A stretch of 64,000 nt of DNA from Orychophragmus violaceus (GCA_030180135.1 CM058236.1:55579728-55643727); one strand, 5' to 3'. Shown: positions 1 to 11,334, counted from the stretch's first letter. Notes: generated from the sequence alone by a model not told the origin. Numbers and translations are program-made.

Positions 1-6
1 AGACAG

Positions 7-1737
7 ATGATTGTCCATGAAAGGACTTTGGCTGACTACAACAGACCAGATGAGTTTCATAGAAACCGAACAACCTTAGTACTTCCTGGCTTCGAGAGGG
101 AGGATTTTGAGATCAAGACCATCTACTACTCGCTGATGAAACAGAATGCTTTCCATGGACATCCAACAGAGCAGCCTATGGACCACATTGATTCGTTTGA
201 GGACATAATCAATGGCATGAAGTACGATGGAGTTTGCCAAGATTATCTGTTCCTTAAGCTCTTTCCTTACAGTCTCGCTGGAGACGCTAGTGCATGGCTG
301 AAGCAACTGGCACCTGGTCAGTTTACCACTTGGGCAGCACTGAAAAGTGAGTTCCTGAGACATTTCTACGATGATGCGCGTTCAGATCAGTCCAGACAGG
401 ACATTCTCACATTTTCCCAAGGAGCTGTGGAGCCTTTAAAAACTGCTTGGATGAGATTTAGGAAGTATCAGCGTGACTGCCCACACCATGGATTCAGTGA
501 AGTCACATTGCTAGGTATTTTCTTCAGAGGCATAGATCTGCCATATCAGTCTGCGCTGGATAACTCCAGTAATGCTAACTTCAACACCAGGACTCCTACA
601 CAAGCTAAGCAGTTGATTGAGAATCTAATAAGCAGCAACAGTTGCAAGACCATGGATGAGAGGAGGAAGAAACCTGGTGGAAGTGTTGATAACTCGGAGA
701 TGGCTGAATTGAGATCCAGGATGGACAAAATCTGCAATCTTCTAGGTGAAAAGAAAGCTGTCCACTTTGCTCAAGAAGTAGAAGTAATTCAGACTGAGGA
801 GGACACTCAGGAAGAAGATGTGAATTACATCGGTGGATCTGGTTTCCAAGGAAACAGATTTGGATATCAATCTGGGAACAGATTTTCCGGTGGAGGACAA
901 AGGAATACCTTCACAGGAAATCAAGTAACCTATGGATCTTCATCTTATCAGCCTCCTCCTGCAGCCACTGCTCATAAGAGTAAGATAGAGATAATGCTGG
1001 AACAGGTGCTGGAGAATCAGGTTAAGAGTGTTGCAGACTTCGACAAAAAGGTAGATAATGTCTATGAGAAGCTGAATGGGAAGTTTGAATTCCTGAGCAC
1101 CCACGTGAAATAGCTTGATGCTAAGGTTGCAAGAATTGCTGGACATGCTCAGAGGGAAGATGGATATCTCCCAGGACGAACTGACGCTAATCCCAAGTAC
1201 CAATGCAATGCAGTGACTTTGAGAAGTGGTAAGGAACTATTACCTAAACAAAATAGGCAGCTGAGCGTTGAGGAAATCGTGGAGATTGAAGAATTGGAAG
1301 ATGAGATTCGTGACATTCGCGATGCATCGGCCGATGCACCCAAGCAACGGTCGACGCAAAGCGATAACGTAGAAACTGTCGTCGCGAAGTCGCCCAGAAA
1401 CGATCGACACAATTCCAGTGACGGTCGATGCAAGGCGACTGCTGAGGATTCAAAACCAGAGAAATCGAAACAGTCGACCGAAAGAGTTTACAAGCCTAAA
1501 ATACCCTATCCCAAGAATCCCAGGAAGGCTAGGAACGAGAGGCAGTATGCCAAATGCAAAGAGTTCATAAAAAAGGTGAAAGTTGAAGTACCTTTGCTTG
1601 ACTCCATGGATACCTCGCCTATGATGAGGAGATGCCTTAAAGATATGATTGCTGGAAAATGGACTGATGAAGAGAGTGTGATGATGATCAGTGAGGTATG
1701 CAGTGCAGTAATCAGGGCAGAACTCCTGAGAAGTTAA
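7..1737 (+). pseudogene. Athila-1 gag (5' partial, one nonsense mutation)
   Basis: This is the structural capsid polyprotein of the element, which assembles the cytoplasmic virus-like particle. The retrotransposon gag block is visible from about residue 45, with LFPYSLAGDASAWLKQLAPG and FRKYQRDCPHHGFSE, and it is strongly Athila-like. A TAG at 1111-1113 interrupts the frame, but the same frame stays open from 1114 to 1737, so a single C-to-T change in a glutamine codon is the likely cause. The second half is a charged linker leading to protease and carries phased TCGRTCGAC motifs at 1327-1432. The frame is lost near 1727 by an apparent one-base deletion. The true start is off the left edge. 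Confidence 0.85.
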
Positions 1738-2490
1738 AAGATCCTGGGAGCTTTGTACTAGATTGTACTATTTACAGAGAGAGGTTCGAAAGATCCCTAT
1801 GTGATCTTGGTTCTAGTGTGAATCTCATGCCACTCTCAGTTGCCAAGAGGCTCGGTATGACTGATTTCAGACCCACTAGGATATCACTGGTTCTAGCAGA
1901 CAGAACGATCAGGATTCCCGAAGGAGTATTGGAGGATGTGCCTATAATGATTGGCCAATGTGCGATTCCTACTGATTTTGTGGTTCTGCGGACAGGAACC
2001 AAAGGATCCACTAATCTTGGGCAGATCTTTCTTAGCTACAGCTGGTGCGATGATTGACTGTCAGAGAGGTAAAATAGTCATGAATGTGGGTGATCTTAAG
2101 ATGAGTTTTGACATGAACAAGCTGGTGAAGAGACCAACCATCGACGGACAAACTTTCTATGTGGACACACTTGGTGAATTAGCTGCAGAGTACTTTCACC
2201 AGTCCCATGCTAAAGATCCACTAGAAAGAGCCTTACTGAGCTCTATAATGGAGTTGGAGTACCTACAGGACGAGCCAGCAATGTGCTATACAAGACTGAT
2301 GGATTCTGTTGAAGTTGCAATGCAGGTGGAAGTATCTGACGCGACGATGCAACGATCGACACTCACCAAGCATCGGTCGTTGCACGGCGACGCAGATTGG
2401 GCAGAGGAAAAGGCTCCGAAAGTAGAATTGAAACAACTTCCTTCCGGGTTAAGGTACGCATTTTTGGACCAAATTCAACTTATCCAGTGA
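1698..2490 (+). pseudogene. Athila-1 aspartic protease region (frameshifted)
   Basis: This is a retropepsin-type protease that would process Gag-Pol. LCDLGSSVNLMPLSVAKRLG (about 1797-1857) has the D-L-G active-site variant usual in the Athila lineage rather than D-T-G. The frame moves near 1985, where one reading ends in FVVLRTG and another continues with EPKDPLILGRSFLATAGA. It moves again near 2467, just before pol. These are small indels in what should be one gag-pol reading frame. A phased motif pair at 2352/2373 is read here as QRSTL...HRSLHG. Confidence 0.8.
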
Positions 2491-5400
2491 TTGTTAACGC
2501 TAGTTTGAACAACGCAGAGCTCACTTTACTGCTAAGCAAGCTGCGCAAGCATCGCAAAGCTCTTGGCTATTCTCTTGATGACATTTCAGGTATCTCACCA
2601 GAACTGTGCATGCATCGGATACACCTTGAGGATGAGTCTAAAACATCTGTTGAGCATCAGAGAAGGCTTAATCCTAATCTGCAGGAAGTGGTTAAGAAGG
2701 AGATTATGAAACTCCTGGATGCTGGAATCATCTATCCTATTTCAGACAGTGATTGGGTAAGTCCAGTCCATGTAGTGCCTAAGAAGGGCGGAGTTACAGT
2801 TGTGAAGAATGAGAAGAACGAGCTGATACCTACTAGGACTGTAACGGGACACAAGATGTGCATAGATTACAGGAAGCTGAATGCTGCAACCAGAAAGGTT
2901 CACTTTCCCTTGCCTTTCATCGATCAGATGCTGGAGAGGTTAGCCAATCACCCTTACTACTGCTTCCTCGATGGATACTCAGGTTTCTTTCAGATTCCTA
3001 TCCACCCAGAAGATCAGGGAAAGACTACTTTCACTTGTCCATATGGCACATTCGCTTACCGTAGGATGCCTTTTAGACTCTGTAATGTTCCTGCCACTTT
3101 TCAGAGATGCATGATGTCCATATTCACTGATATGATTGAAGACTTTATGGAAGTATTCATGGATGATTTCTCAGTCTATGGATCATCTTACAATGAATGT
3201 CTAGATAATCTGTGCAAGGTGCTGACTAGGTGCGAAGAGAAACACTTGGTCCTTAACTGGGAAAAATGCCACTTTATGGTCAAAGATGGCATTGTTCTTG
3301 GACATAAAGTATCTGAAGCAGGAATCGAAGTGGACCGCGCTAAGATTGAGGTAATGACAAATCTTCAGGCGCCTGATTCTGTTAAAGCTATTAGAAGCTT
3401 TCTTGGACATGCTGGTTTCTATAGGCGTTTCATCAAAGACTTCAGTAAGATTGCTAGGCCACTAACTGCTTTGTTGTGTAAGGATACCAAATTTGAGTTC
3501 AATGCAGACTGTCAGACTGCATTTGAACAGATCAAGCAGGCATTAGTGAGTGCTCCAGTAGTTCAGCCACCAGATTGGGATCTACCTTTTGAGGTTATGT
3601 GTGATGCAAGTGACTTTGCTGTAGGAGCTGTTCTAGGACAGAAGAAAGATAAGAAACTTCATGCTATCTATTACGCTAGTAGGACACTAGATGATGCGCA
3701 GAGAAACTATGCAACCACAGAGAAAGAGATGTTAGCTGTTGTCTTTGCTTTCGAGAAATTCTGCCCCTATCTTGTTGGCTCTAAGGTGATTGTTCATACT
3801 GATCATTCAGCCTTGAAGTATCTGATGCAGAAGAAGGATGTTAAGCCGAGATTGTTGAGATGGATTCTGTTGCTTCAGGAGTTTGATATTGAAGTGAGGG
3901 ACAAGAAGGGAGTTGAGAATGGAGTCGCTGATCATCTTTCAAGGATGCTAGTTGAGGAAGACGTGCCCATAAATGATTATTTGCCCGAGGAAAACGTCAA
4001 CATGATTGGTGCAGTTTTTCAGATGGATTTGGGAGGAGAGTTGCAGAACTGTCAGGAAATTCGCACTGTGTCGATCGATGCCACACTGGCAACGGTCGAC
4101 ACAAGTATCGGGGAAGCAACGATCGACACATGCACGCGCAACGATCGATGCATACCTGATACGAGCCGAGAGTCCTTCAAGATCAGAATTGGGAATTATG
4201 ACTTCGAAATCTCTGCTGTAGCAACCTCTGATCGACCATGGTATGCTGATATAGCCAACTACCTTGCTGCTGAGACTAAACCAGATGATCTGAAGGGTTA
4301 TGAAAAGAAAAGGTTCTTTAGAGAGCTTAGAAGGTACTACTGGGATGAGCCTTATCTCTACAAGCACTGCTCAGATGGCCTGTACAGGAGATGCATTGCT
4401 GAATCAGAAGTTCCAGACATCCTCTTCCACTGTCATGGATCAGATTATGCTGGACATTTTGCTACATTTAAGACTGTGTCTAAAGTTCTGCAAGTAGGTT
4501 TATGGTGGCCTACAATGTTTAGAGACACTCATTCTTTCGTCTCTCAGTGTGATGTTTGTCAGAGGAGAGGGAAAATCAGCAAGAAGCATGAGATGCCTCA
4601 GAATTTCATTCTGGAAGTTGAGGTTTTCGATTGCTGGGGCATAGATTTCATGGGTCCTTTTCCCTCATCCTATGGGAATAAATTTATCTTGGTTGCTGTG
4701 GACTATGTGTTTAAATGGGTTGAAGCAATAGCTAGTCCAACCAATGATTCTTCGGTGGTCATTAAGCTGTTTAAAACCATCATATTCCCCAGATTTGGAG
4801 TGCCTCGTATAGTGATTAGTGATGGAGGATCTCATTTTATCAATAAGGTCTTCGAGAAGCTGCTGAAAAGGCATGGAGTTCATCACCGAGTCGCTACTCC
4901 TTATCACCCTCAAACCAGTGGACAAGTAGAGGTTTCTAACAGGCAGATCAAAGAGATCCTTGAGAAGACAGTTGGAAAGACAAGGAAGGATTGGGCAGCA
5001 AAGCTAGATGATGCATTATGGGCTTACAGGACAGCATTCAAAACACCACTTGGGACCACTCCATTTCATCTGCTATATGGAAAAGCATGTCATCTTCCAG
5101 TGGAGCTTGAACACAAAGCAGCATGGGCTGTGAAACAGATGAATTATGATCTTAAGTCTGCTGCGGAAAGGAGATTTATACAGCTTAATGAGTTAGATGA
5201 GATTAGACATTTTGCTTATGAGAACTCAAAGCTGTACAAGGAGAGGACTAAGGCATATCATGACAAGAAGATTGTCTCCAGACAATTTGAGCCTAATGAT
5301 CAGGTACTTTTATATAACTCTCGTCTGCATTTGTTTCCAGGAAAGCTAAAATCAAGGTGGTCAGGTCCTTTCACAATCAAAGAAGTGTGTCCGTATGGAG

Positions 5401-5528
5401 CTGTCGTTCTAACTGGTAAGGATGGTATTGAATTCACTGTGAATGGACAGAGGGTGAAACATTATTGGGCTAAGGCCGAAATTCCAGAAGGTCAGATTCT
5501 GCCTCTGGATGATGCACCCTCCACCTAG
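2397..5528 (+). CDS. Athila-1 pol: RT, RNase H, integrase
   Basis: This region copies element RNA to cDNA and integrates it. The homologous frame is open from about 2468. RT runs from about residue 120 (PVHVVPKK) with the catalytic MDD at residues 255-257. RNase H starts at CDASDFAVG (about residue 402). The integrase zinc-binding segment is about residues 678-722 ([10 protein letters not shown]...CDVCQRRG). The catalytic DDE residues are D750, D809 and E845, with the usual 35-residue spacing between the last two. A motif near residue 226 reads MPFRL where MPFGL is expected, a possible damaging change. A linker (about residues 558-585) encodes four phased TCGRTCGAC motifs read as SIDAT/TVDTS. 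The nominal ATG at 2397 is not the natural start, since pol should be fused to gag-protease. Confidence 0.92.
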   Translation: MGRGKGSESRIETTSFRVKVRIFGPNSTYPVIVNASLNNAELTLLLSKLRKHRKALGYSLDDISGISPELCMHRIHLEDESKTSVEHQRRLNPNLQEVVKKEIMKLLDAGIIYPISDSDWVSPVHVVPKKGGVTVVKNEKNELIPTRTVTGHKMCIDYRKLNAATRKVHFPLPFIDQMLERLANHPYYCFLDGYSGFFQIPIHPEDQGKTTFTCPYGTFAYRRMPFRLCNVPATFQRCMMSIFTDMIEDFMEVFMDDFSVYGSSYNECLDNLCKVLTRCEEKHLVLNWEKCHFMVKDGIVLGHKVSEAGIEVDRAKIEVMTNLQAPDSVKAIRSFLGHAGFYRRFIKDFSKIARPLTALLCKDTKFEFNADCQTAFEQIKQALVSAPVVQPPDWDLPFEVMCDASDFAVGAVLGQKKDKKLHAIYYASRTLDDAQRNYATTEKEMLAVVFAFEKFCPYLVGSKVIVHTDHSALKYLMQKKDVKPRLLRWILLLQEFDIEVRDKKGVENGVADHLSRMLVEEDVPINDYLPEENVNMIGAVFQMDLGGELQNCQEIRTVSIDATLATVDTSIGEATIDTCTRNDRCIPDTSRESFKIRIGNYDFEISAVATSDRPWYADIANYLAAETKPDDLKGYEKKRFFRELRRYYWDEPYLYKHCSDGLYRRCIAESEVPDILFHCHGSDYAGHFATFKTVSKVLQVGLWWPTMFRDTHSFVSQCDVCQRRGKISKKHEMPQNFILEVEVFDCWGIDFMGPFPSSYGNKFILVAVDYVFKWVEAIASPTNDSSVVIKLFKTIIFPRFGVPRIVISDGGSHFINKVFEKLLKRHGVHHRVATPYHPQTSGQVEVSNRQIKEILEKTVGKTRKDWAAKLDDALWAYRTAFKTPLGTTPFHLLYGKACHLPVELEHKAAWAVKQMNYDLKSAAERRFIQLNELDEIRHFAYENSKLYKERTKAYHDKKIVSRQFEPNDQVLLYNSRLHLFPGKLKSRWSGPFTIKEVCPYGAVVLTGKDGIEFTVNGQRVKHYWAKAEIPEGQILPLDDAPST

Positions 5529-5537
5529 ATCGGCTGA

Positions 5538-5587
5538 AACGTCAAGCTATTGACGTTAAAAGAGCGCTGAGTGGGAGGCAACCCACT
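5538..5587 (+). promoter_or_regulatory. Two-hairpin RNA motif after pol stop
   Basis: Nine bases after the pol stop, AACGTCAA (5538-5545) pairs perfectly with TTGACGTT (5550-5557) around a GCTA loop. It is followed by AGTGGG (5570-5575) pairing with CCCACT (5582-5587) around AGGCAA. The same arrangement follows the gag-like stop in Athila-2 (58146-58195) and appears on the minus strand at 43345-43391 with compensating changes. The role is unknown; its position suggests translation or RNA processing. Confidence 0.6.
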
Positions 5588-5883
5588 GTTTTCGTTTTTG
5601 CATTTTGATTTTAGTATTTTCATAGGATTTTACGCTTGTTTCTGGTTTTGGTGAGTTTTGTTTGCAGGTCTCGGATTAAATCGCAGTGCGTCGATCGACA
5701 CACCATTGTGTCGATCGTTACAACGAAAATCGCACAGCAACGGTCGGTGCACCTAGTGCAACGATCGATGCCTGACTGCGACAGAGGTAAAAACCCGAGA
5801 GAACTAACCATTCCATTAACAAATATTTCTTTTCTTTCTTCTAACCAATCCCTTGCTTGACACTACTGGGGACAGTGTGTCTT

Positions 5884-5896
5884 AAGTGTGGGGGAG
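5884..5896 (+). promoter_or_regulatory. Upstream polypurine-like tract 1 of Athila-1
   Basis: AAGTGTGGGGGAG is identical to the terminal polypurine tract at 6810-6822 but lies 926 bases upstream, after ACTGGGGACAGTGTGT. Athila-2 has the same tract at 60375-60387. It may act as an additional plus-strand primer. Confidence 0.5.
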
Positions 5897-6636
5897 GTTC
5901 TACTAATTACTTTCTTTTGTTTTCTTAGAGTCAGTTAAATTTTAAAAAAAAAAATTGTTTTTTGAGTCAAAATTTGTTTAAGTAGGAAACAATGATTTTT
6001 TTGAGAAGATTAGCAGCATTTGCAGGAACTTAAGTAACCATTGGGATGAAGCTGCAGATTATCTATGACTATTAGAAAACCCAGACACAGATCAGCCTAC
6101 TAAGAACACCCACATCGCTTCAGGTATCAGAGGATCTTTTACTGACTTCAATTTAATCCTGACTTTAGATTTCTCACCTAAGGGCTTGTTATACTTGATG
6201 TCGGACTCCCTTGTTGGTTCTGACACAGCCTGTAAACCTGTCCTATTTGGTTCCCTTCTCCCCTTCCATAAAGTAAAAAAAAAGATAATAAACTGAGGAT
6301 GAGTTAGTAACTCCGAAGTGGTCATGGGAATGGTAGCAAACACTATTTTCTCTCATGTGATCCATGGAATGTGTCCAAAGTACACCCCAAAACGGGAAGA
6401 ACACTGATAAAAAAATAAAATGATACCCAGTGGGGAAAAATCAGTTGTTAAGGGAGGGAAAGAGAAGAAAGGGACTAAAGAAAGACAGTTTGGTGGTCTA
6501 GAGCTGGCAAGGTAAGAATCCATGTGCCTTTAGATCGATACTCCTTAGGTGAGACCGCACTTAAATATATGCAAAAGTCAGTAATGAGAATTTGAATGCG
6601 TGAATGTGATTGTGGCGTTTACTTAGGACAGTTGCT

Positions 6637-6650
6637 AAGTGTGGGGGAAG
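6637..6650 (+). promoter_or_regulatory. Upstream polypurine-like tract 2 of Athila-1
   Basis: AAGTGTGGGGGAAG is a near copy of the terminal tract, 173 bases upstream of it. Athila-2 has the equivalent at 61112-61125. Confidence 0.5.
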
Positions 6651-6809
6651 TATATGTTGGTCTTGATGTCTGTGGATTGATTCTTTCATGTGGATTACTA
6701 AGGGGAATCTGAATGCTGCTGCTTCTAAGACAAAATGAGTTTCTGAAGAGTTTTCAAACCTCTTCACTGCATTTTAGTTCTCTGTTTTGCTTGAGGGCAA
6801 GCAAAGGCT

Positions 6810-6822
6810 AAGTGTGGGGGAG
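6810..6822 (+). promoter_or_regulatory. Polypurine tract of Athila-1
   Basis: AAGTGTGGGGGAG lies one base before the 3' LTR, the expected position for the plus-strand DNA primer. It is preceded by TTGAGGGCAAGCAA, also present before the Athila-2 3' LTR. Confidence 0.85.
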
Positions 6823-6823
6823 T

Positions 6824-8016
6824 TGATATATCATGGTTTTTACTCATTTTATACCATGATATAGATGTGTTTTTAGTGTCTTTTGTGTTCGTTTAGAGTC
6901 TTTTACAGGTTTAATCAGGTTTGAAGCTAATTGGAGATATTTGGAGCATTTTGGGACTTTTGGGACGTTTTGGCCGAGAGCTTAACTCACTGTCCGATTT
7001 ATTGATCAAGCATCGACCGACACACCTTGTGCATCGGTCGACACACTAGCGAGATGGGCCGTACACGTCGGTTTAACAAGTTATGAAGATTTGCAAAGAG
7101 GCCCAGAATAGTTCCAGTATTTGCACAGAAGCCCCAGCCGAGATTAGGCTTATATATAGAGGATTTTGGTGTTTAATTTACTTACGCTTTCATACTTAGA
7201 GCTAAGAGATTTTTAGAGCTTTTGGGGCTGATCTAGTTCCTGTATTCACTTATTTTGGAGAAGATTTTGAACCCCTTTGATATTTTATTCCCTTATATGC
7301 AATCTATTATTTCTATGATTATGTTTTCATCAATCATGTCTGAGTAGATCCATAGTTAAGTTTAGGCTTTCTCATTAGGGTTTGATGACTTGCTAGACTT
7401 GTTTAATTCAGTTAAGGATTCATATGATTAGAATGTTCTTCAAAATAAATTGTGCTTAATGCTAGTTCTAACCTGATCAATTAGAATCTAGATCTTAGGT
7501 TGCTAAATTCGACACGAGAGTGTGTTTTAGAATCTGAACTATTTAGGTTGAGCAATTAAATTATTCGCAAAGAGATTTGGTTTAGTTTAATTGTGAACAT
7601 ATCGAACTTGAACTTAATGCTAGTTTAATCTGTTAGTAATTGCAAAGAGATTTGGGTTACTGCACTTAGACTTAGAGAGTTTTCGCAAAGAGATTTGGTT
7701 AATTCTATTTCCGTGATTTGAGTTCTAGAACTGAGTTTAATTAGATCATGACTGATTAACTTGTCTGCTTGTCTGATTTCTTGAGAATACCCTAGGCTTG
7801 ACGCTTTTAGTTTATTGCTTTCACAACCAACTTGCTACTGTTTACTTTCTTGCTTCGCAATTTATTTACTTCACCATCTGCTTATTTCTAGTATTAATCT
7901 CTACGTTTCTGATTCTATTGAGACCAAGTGTCCCTGTGGATTCGATAACCGTATATACTACATTGACGATACTGTGCACTTGCAGTTTAGAATAGGGTAA
8001 AACTTAGAACCTATCA
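6824..8016 (+). repeat. Athila-1 3' LTR
   Basis: The repeat begins TGATATATCATGG and ends CCTATCA, matching the termini of the Athila-2 LTRs. It starts one base after the polypurine tract and ends exactly where Tat-1 sequence resumes. Inside are a 10-bp terminal inverted repeat (6827-6836 with 6854-6863), a phased motif pair at 7013/7034, a TATA box at 7151 and several GCAAAGAGATTTGG repeats also found in Athila-2. Length is 1193 bp. Its 5' partner is outside the window. Confidence 0.9.
7151..7158 (+). promoter_or_regulatory. TATA box in Athila-1 LTR
   Basis: TATATATA, followed by GAGGATTTTGG, is the best core-promoter candidate in the LTR. It lies 117 bp after the second half of the phased motif pair (7034). 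Confidence 0.55.
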
Positions 8017-8021
8017 CTTCG
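8017..8021 (+). other. Right target-site duplication of Athila-1 (predicted CTTCG)
   Basis: Immediately after the LTR, CTTCGCCCC matches the uninterrupted Tat-2 protease sequence at 23407. A 5-bp duplication would be CTTCG; the left copy should lie outside the window. Confidence 0.6.
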
Positions 8022-8502
8022 CCCCAATAATAGCTGGAGGAGTTCGAAGAATGACAGAGTTCGTCGTAGTAGATCGACCAGCTCCCTAAAACGTAATTCT
8101 AGGTCTACCGTGGATATACGACATGAAAGCGGTACAATCGACCTACCATCAATGCGTGAAATTTCCAACTCCGAAAGGAGTAAAAACCATTTATGGAAGT
8201 CAAAAGATTTCCCGTAAATCCCACGCGTAGCAATTACAGAAAGAGGAAGAGCTCGCCACTATGCAAACCAGAAGGTCGAACGACCCAAGCCAAAAAGGAC
8301 CTCCAAAGGATATCACAACCCAAGTTTGCATAGACGACGCTCATCCCGAAAGACTTGTCGGCATCAGAATAGACCTATTGGAGCCAGTTAAAAATGAACT
8401 GGTCTCTTTCCTTTAACAGAACGTCGACTCCTTTGCCTGGTCTTCAGCAGACATGAAAGGGATCAACATCGACGTAACCAGCCACGAGATGAATGTCGAA
8501 GC
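8022..8502 (+). pseudogene. Tat-1 protease C-terminus and start of RT
   Basis: The translation matches Tat-2 protease from GGVRRMTEFV onward ([14 protein letters not shown]), then the linker HPERLVGI and NVDSFAWSSADM of early RT. In-frame stops arise near 8088 and near 8416 relative to Tat-2. Near 8500 the sequence jumps to the position equivalent to 24551 of Tat-2. The RT palm with its catalytic aspartates is therefore missing. Confidence 0.85.
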
Positions 8503-9899
8503 GAAATAGGGATCGAAGCAAATCCTAAACAGATCGCGACATTTATGGAGATGAAATCTCCCAAAACAACGCGAGAAGTCCAGCGCCTGACTGGCAAAAT
8601 AGCTGCTTTGAACCGCTTCATCTCGAGGTCGACTGATAAATGTCTACCCTTCTATCACTTGCTCAAAGCAAACAAGAAGTTCCTCTGGGACGAAAAGTGC
8701 GAAGAAGCGTTCGCCCAGCTCAAGTCTTATCTAAGCGAACCACCTATACTGGCGAAACCAGTAGAAGGGGAACCCCTATACCTCTACCTAGCTATTTCTA
8801 CGGCAGCAGTAAGTGGAGTCCTGGTTCGCGAAGAACAAAACGAACAACGGCCGGTGTATTACATCAATAAGACCTTAATCAATGCTGAAACCAGATACCC
8901 TGCCATGGAAAAACTCGCTTTGGCATTGGTGACATCAGCTCGGAAACTCCGACCATACTTCCATTCGCACTCAATCATAGTAATGACTTCTCAACCACTG
9001 AGAACCATACTTCACAGTCCGAAGCCAGTCAGGTCGACTGGTCAAATGGGCTATCGAACTCAGCGAGTACGACATCGAGTTCAAGGCTCGGACGTGCTTA
9101 AAAGCGCAAGTAGTGGCTGATTTCATAATTGAACTCCCTCCAACCATCGAACTCGACCCAACTTCCGCCAAGAGATAGAAACTCCACGTCGATGGAGCTT
9201 CCACAAGGCAAGGATCCGGGGTCGGAGTAAACTGGTCTCCCCCACTGGAGAAGTATTAGAACAGTCTTTCAGGCTAGGCTTCGCCGCATCAAATAACAAA
9301 GCAGAATACGAAGCGTTAATAGCCGGGCTCAGACTAGCAATAGCAATAGGAGCCCGGGAAGTACACGCATTCAGTGATTCTCAATTGGTCACGAGCCAAT
9401 ATCATGGCGACTACGAGGCCAAATATGAACGCATGGAAGCATACCTGCGCGTAGTCCACACCCTCGCCGACCAGATCGAATTCTTTGATCTAACACGGAT
9501 CCCGCGAGGGGAAAACACCGCAGCCGACGCCTTAGCCGCGTTGGCATCAACATCAGATCCTAACCTCAAAAGGATCATACCAGTCGAGGGGATTGAAAAA
9601 CCAAGTATCGACATAGCCCTAAAAGCTCTATCCTTGAAAGAGTACGAGCCACCCGGAAAGGAGGACGTCGAACACAAGGAACATCCCAAGGATACTAGTC
9701 GCGACATCATTGAGATCGATGATGATCTTGACCCTAGAAATACTAGTCACGAACGTTCCCGATGGACCAATCCAAACCGCATCCACTAGCCAGGGACCCG
9801 AGCCCAACGATGAAGAAGATTGGAGAACTCCGATCATCCGATACATAACAAACGGCGAAGTCCCCGACGACAAATGGGAAGCGCGAAAACTCAAGACGC
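8503..9899 (+). pseudogene. Tat-1 RNase H and second RNase H-like domain
   Basis: After the RT deletion, QRLTGKIAALNRFISRSTDK and FLWDEKCEEAFAQLK give the RT connection. LYLAISTAAVSGVLVREEQ and YINKTLINAETRYPAMEK belong to the first RNase H. The second domain begins near 9186 (VDGAS) and continues with NKAEYEALIAGLRLAIAIGA and GENTAADALAALAST. The first RNase H removes template RNA; the role of the second is not settled in the family. An extra base near 9023 and a missing base near 9226 shift the frame, and a stop occurs near 9175. Confidence 0.85.
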
Positions 9900-11067
9900 A
9901 GAGTGCTAGGTACTGTGTCACGCAAGGAGAGATTTTTAAAAGAAGTCTCTCTGGACCTTACCTCAAATGCCTCGATAAGAAGCAAGCCCTAGCCGTGATC
10001 ACACAAGCCCATGACGGATCCTGTGGAAGCCATTCCGGAGGACGAGCTCTGGCCATACGAATCAAAAGGCAAGGCTATTTCTGGCCAACAATGGCCACCG
10101 AATTCGAACTTTTTCCAGCAAATGCGACAAATGCCAAAAGCACGCCCCGATTATCCACCAGCCATCAGAGAAACTCTCCTCTATCTCCTCGCCATACCCA
10201 CTCATGCGATGGGGAATGGATATCGTGGGACGTTTAGTCGCATCCGGCAAAAAGAAAGCCACGCACCTATCGGTGATGACAGACTACTTCACCAAATGGA
10301 TTGAAGCAAAGTCGTACCAAAAGGTTAAAGACGTTCACGTTAAGGAATTCGTCTGGCGAAACATCGTTTGCCGACACGGATTACCCCACGCGATCGTCAC
10401 CGATAACGGACCTCAGTTCATATCAAACGCGTTCAAAGAGTTCTGTAGAACCTGGAACATAAAGCTGACCTACTCAACGCCCCACTATCCTCAAGGGAAC
10501 GGACTGGCAGAAGCAGCTAACAAGGCAGTAGTGAACAGCCTCAAGAAAAGACTCAATGAGTGCAAAACGAGCTGGAGCGACGAGCTCCCAGCCGTACTAT
10601 GGGCTCACCGGACTACCCCCCGCATATCCACTGGCAAGACTCCCTTCTCGCTAGCTTATGGAATCGAGGCAGTAGTACCAACCGAAATCCTCGTGTCAAG
10701 CATCCACAAAGAAGAATGCCCACGACAAGAGGAACTTAACAACAAGATGATAACGGACAAGCTCGATCTCGTCAACGAAAGGAGGAATCTCGCACTAGCT
10801 CGAATCCAGAACTACCAACAAGCCGCAGCTCGCTACTATGACTCCAGAATTAAAACTCGAAGGTTTCAAGTAGGGGAGCCGATCTTACGGAAAGTGTTCG
10901 ACCATAAAAAGGAAGAACACGCTGGAAAGTTAGGAGCAAAGTGGGAAGGTCCGTACCAGGTCACTGATGTTGTGAAGGACGGGGTCTACCGACTCAGGTC
11001 GGTGGAAACCCAGAAACCTGAACTACGACCCTGGAACATCATCAACCTCAAAAAGTACTTTCACTGA
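9900..11067 (+). pseudogene. Tat-1 integrase
   Basis: This is the DDE integrase that would insert element cDNA. The zinc-binding part is out of frame before 10204. The core reads openly from 10204: GMDIVG (first Asp), VTDNGPQFISNAF (second Asp) and [10 protein letters not shown] (Glu). The C-terminal part ends PWNIINLKKYFH before the stop at 11065-11067. This is the best-preserved Tat-1 domain and closely matches Tat-2 at 33440-34318. Confidence 0.87.
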
Positions 11068-11334
11068 AAGTACGCAACATAATTGAACTACGAAATGGCT
11101 TGATCCCCTTAAAAGGGTACGTAGGCAGCTCAACCTCGAGCGCAGCCACCCCCCCCCCCCCAACACAAAGCTCCCACCGAGTCGACAACTTCAAATGAAG
11201 TCGTACTAGCTTATCTTTTTGAAATAAAAATAAGTCTCTCGATCAATGTCTCTTCCCGTTGTAAAAGTTAGAGTCGTCGCGAAATACTTCGCCATTACAT
11301 TTTACCAAGTGATATGAAATTATCTCTTCAAAAA
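11068..11334 (+). other. Tat-1 spacer after integrase
   Basis: No gene is seen. The block GGCTTGATCCCCTTAAAAGG is shared with Tat-2 (34333 onward). A run of 13 C (11149-11161) corresponds to a run of 8 C in Tat-2. Confidence 0.6.

Larger units (their letters stand above)
5588..6809 (+). other. Athila-1 non-coding 3' spacer
   Basis: There is no convincing ORF in this 1.2-kb stretch. It holds two phased motif pairs (5691/5711 and 5740/5761), a first polypurine-like tract at 5884-5896 and a second at 6637-6650. From about 6030 the sequence is nearly collinear with Athila-2 from about 60508 to its 3' LTR. This shared block probably carries cis signals (RNA packaging, plus-strand priming) used by both elements. 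Confidence 0.7.
1..8016 (+). mobile_element. Athila-type Ty3/gypsy retrotransposon (Athila-1), 5' end outside window
   Basis: The order gag, protease, reverse transcriptase (RT), RNase H, integrase, polypurine tract and LTR is that of a Ty3/gypsy element. The RT block [10 protein letters not shown] followed by [11 protein letters not shown] and FMDD is characteristic of the Athila lineage. The right end is exact: the LTR ends in CCTATCA at 8016, and the next bases match the protease region of the Tat element at 23406. This element therefore inserted into a Tat copy. The 5' LTR and gag start lie left of the window. Gag and protease are broken, while pol from RT onward is one open frame. No envelope-position ORF follows pol. 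Confidence 0.93.

Noticed and set aside
5636..5860. Short ORF with VDRH and RSVHLVQRSMPD
   Set aside because: It only translates phased DNA motifs in a non-coding spacer; the opposite strand (5620-5811) is equally open. Not a gene.
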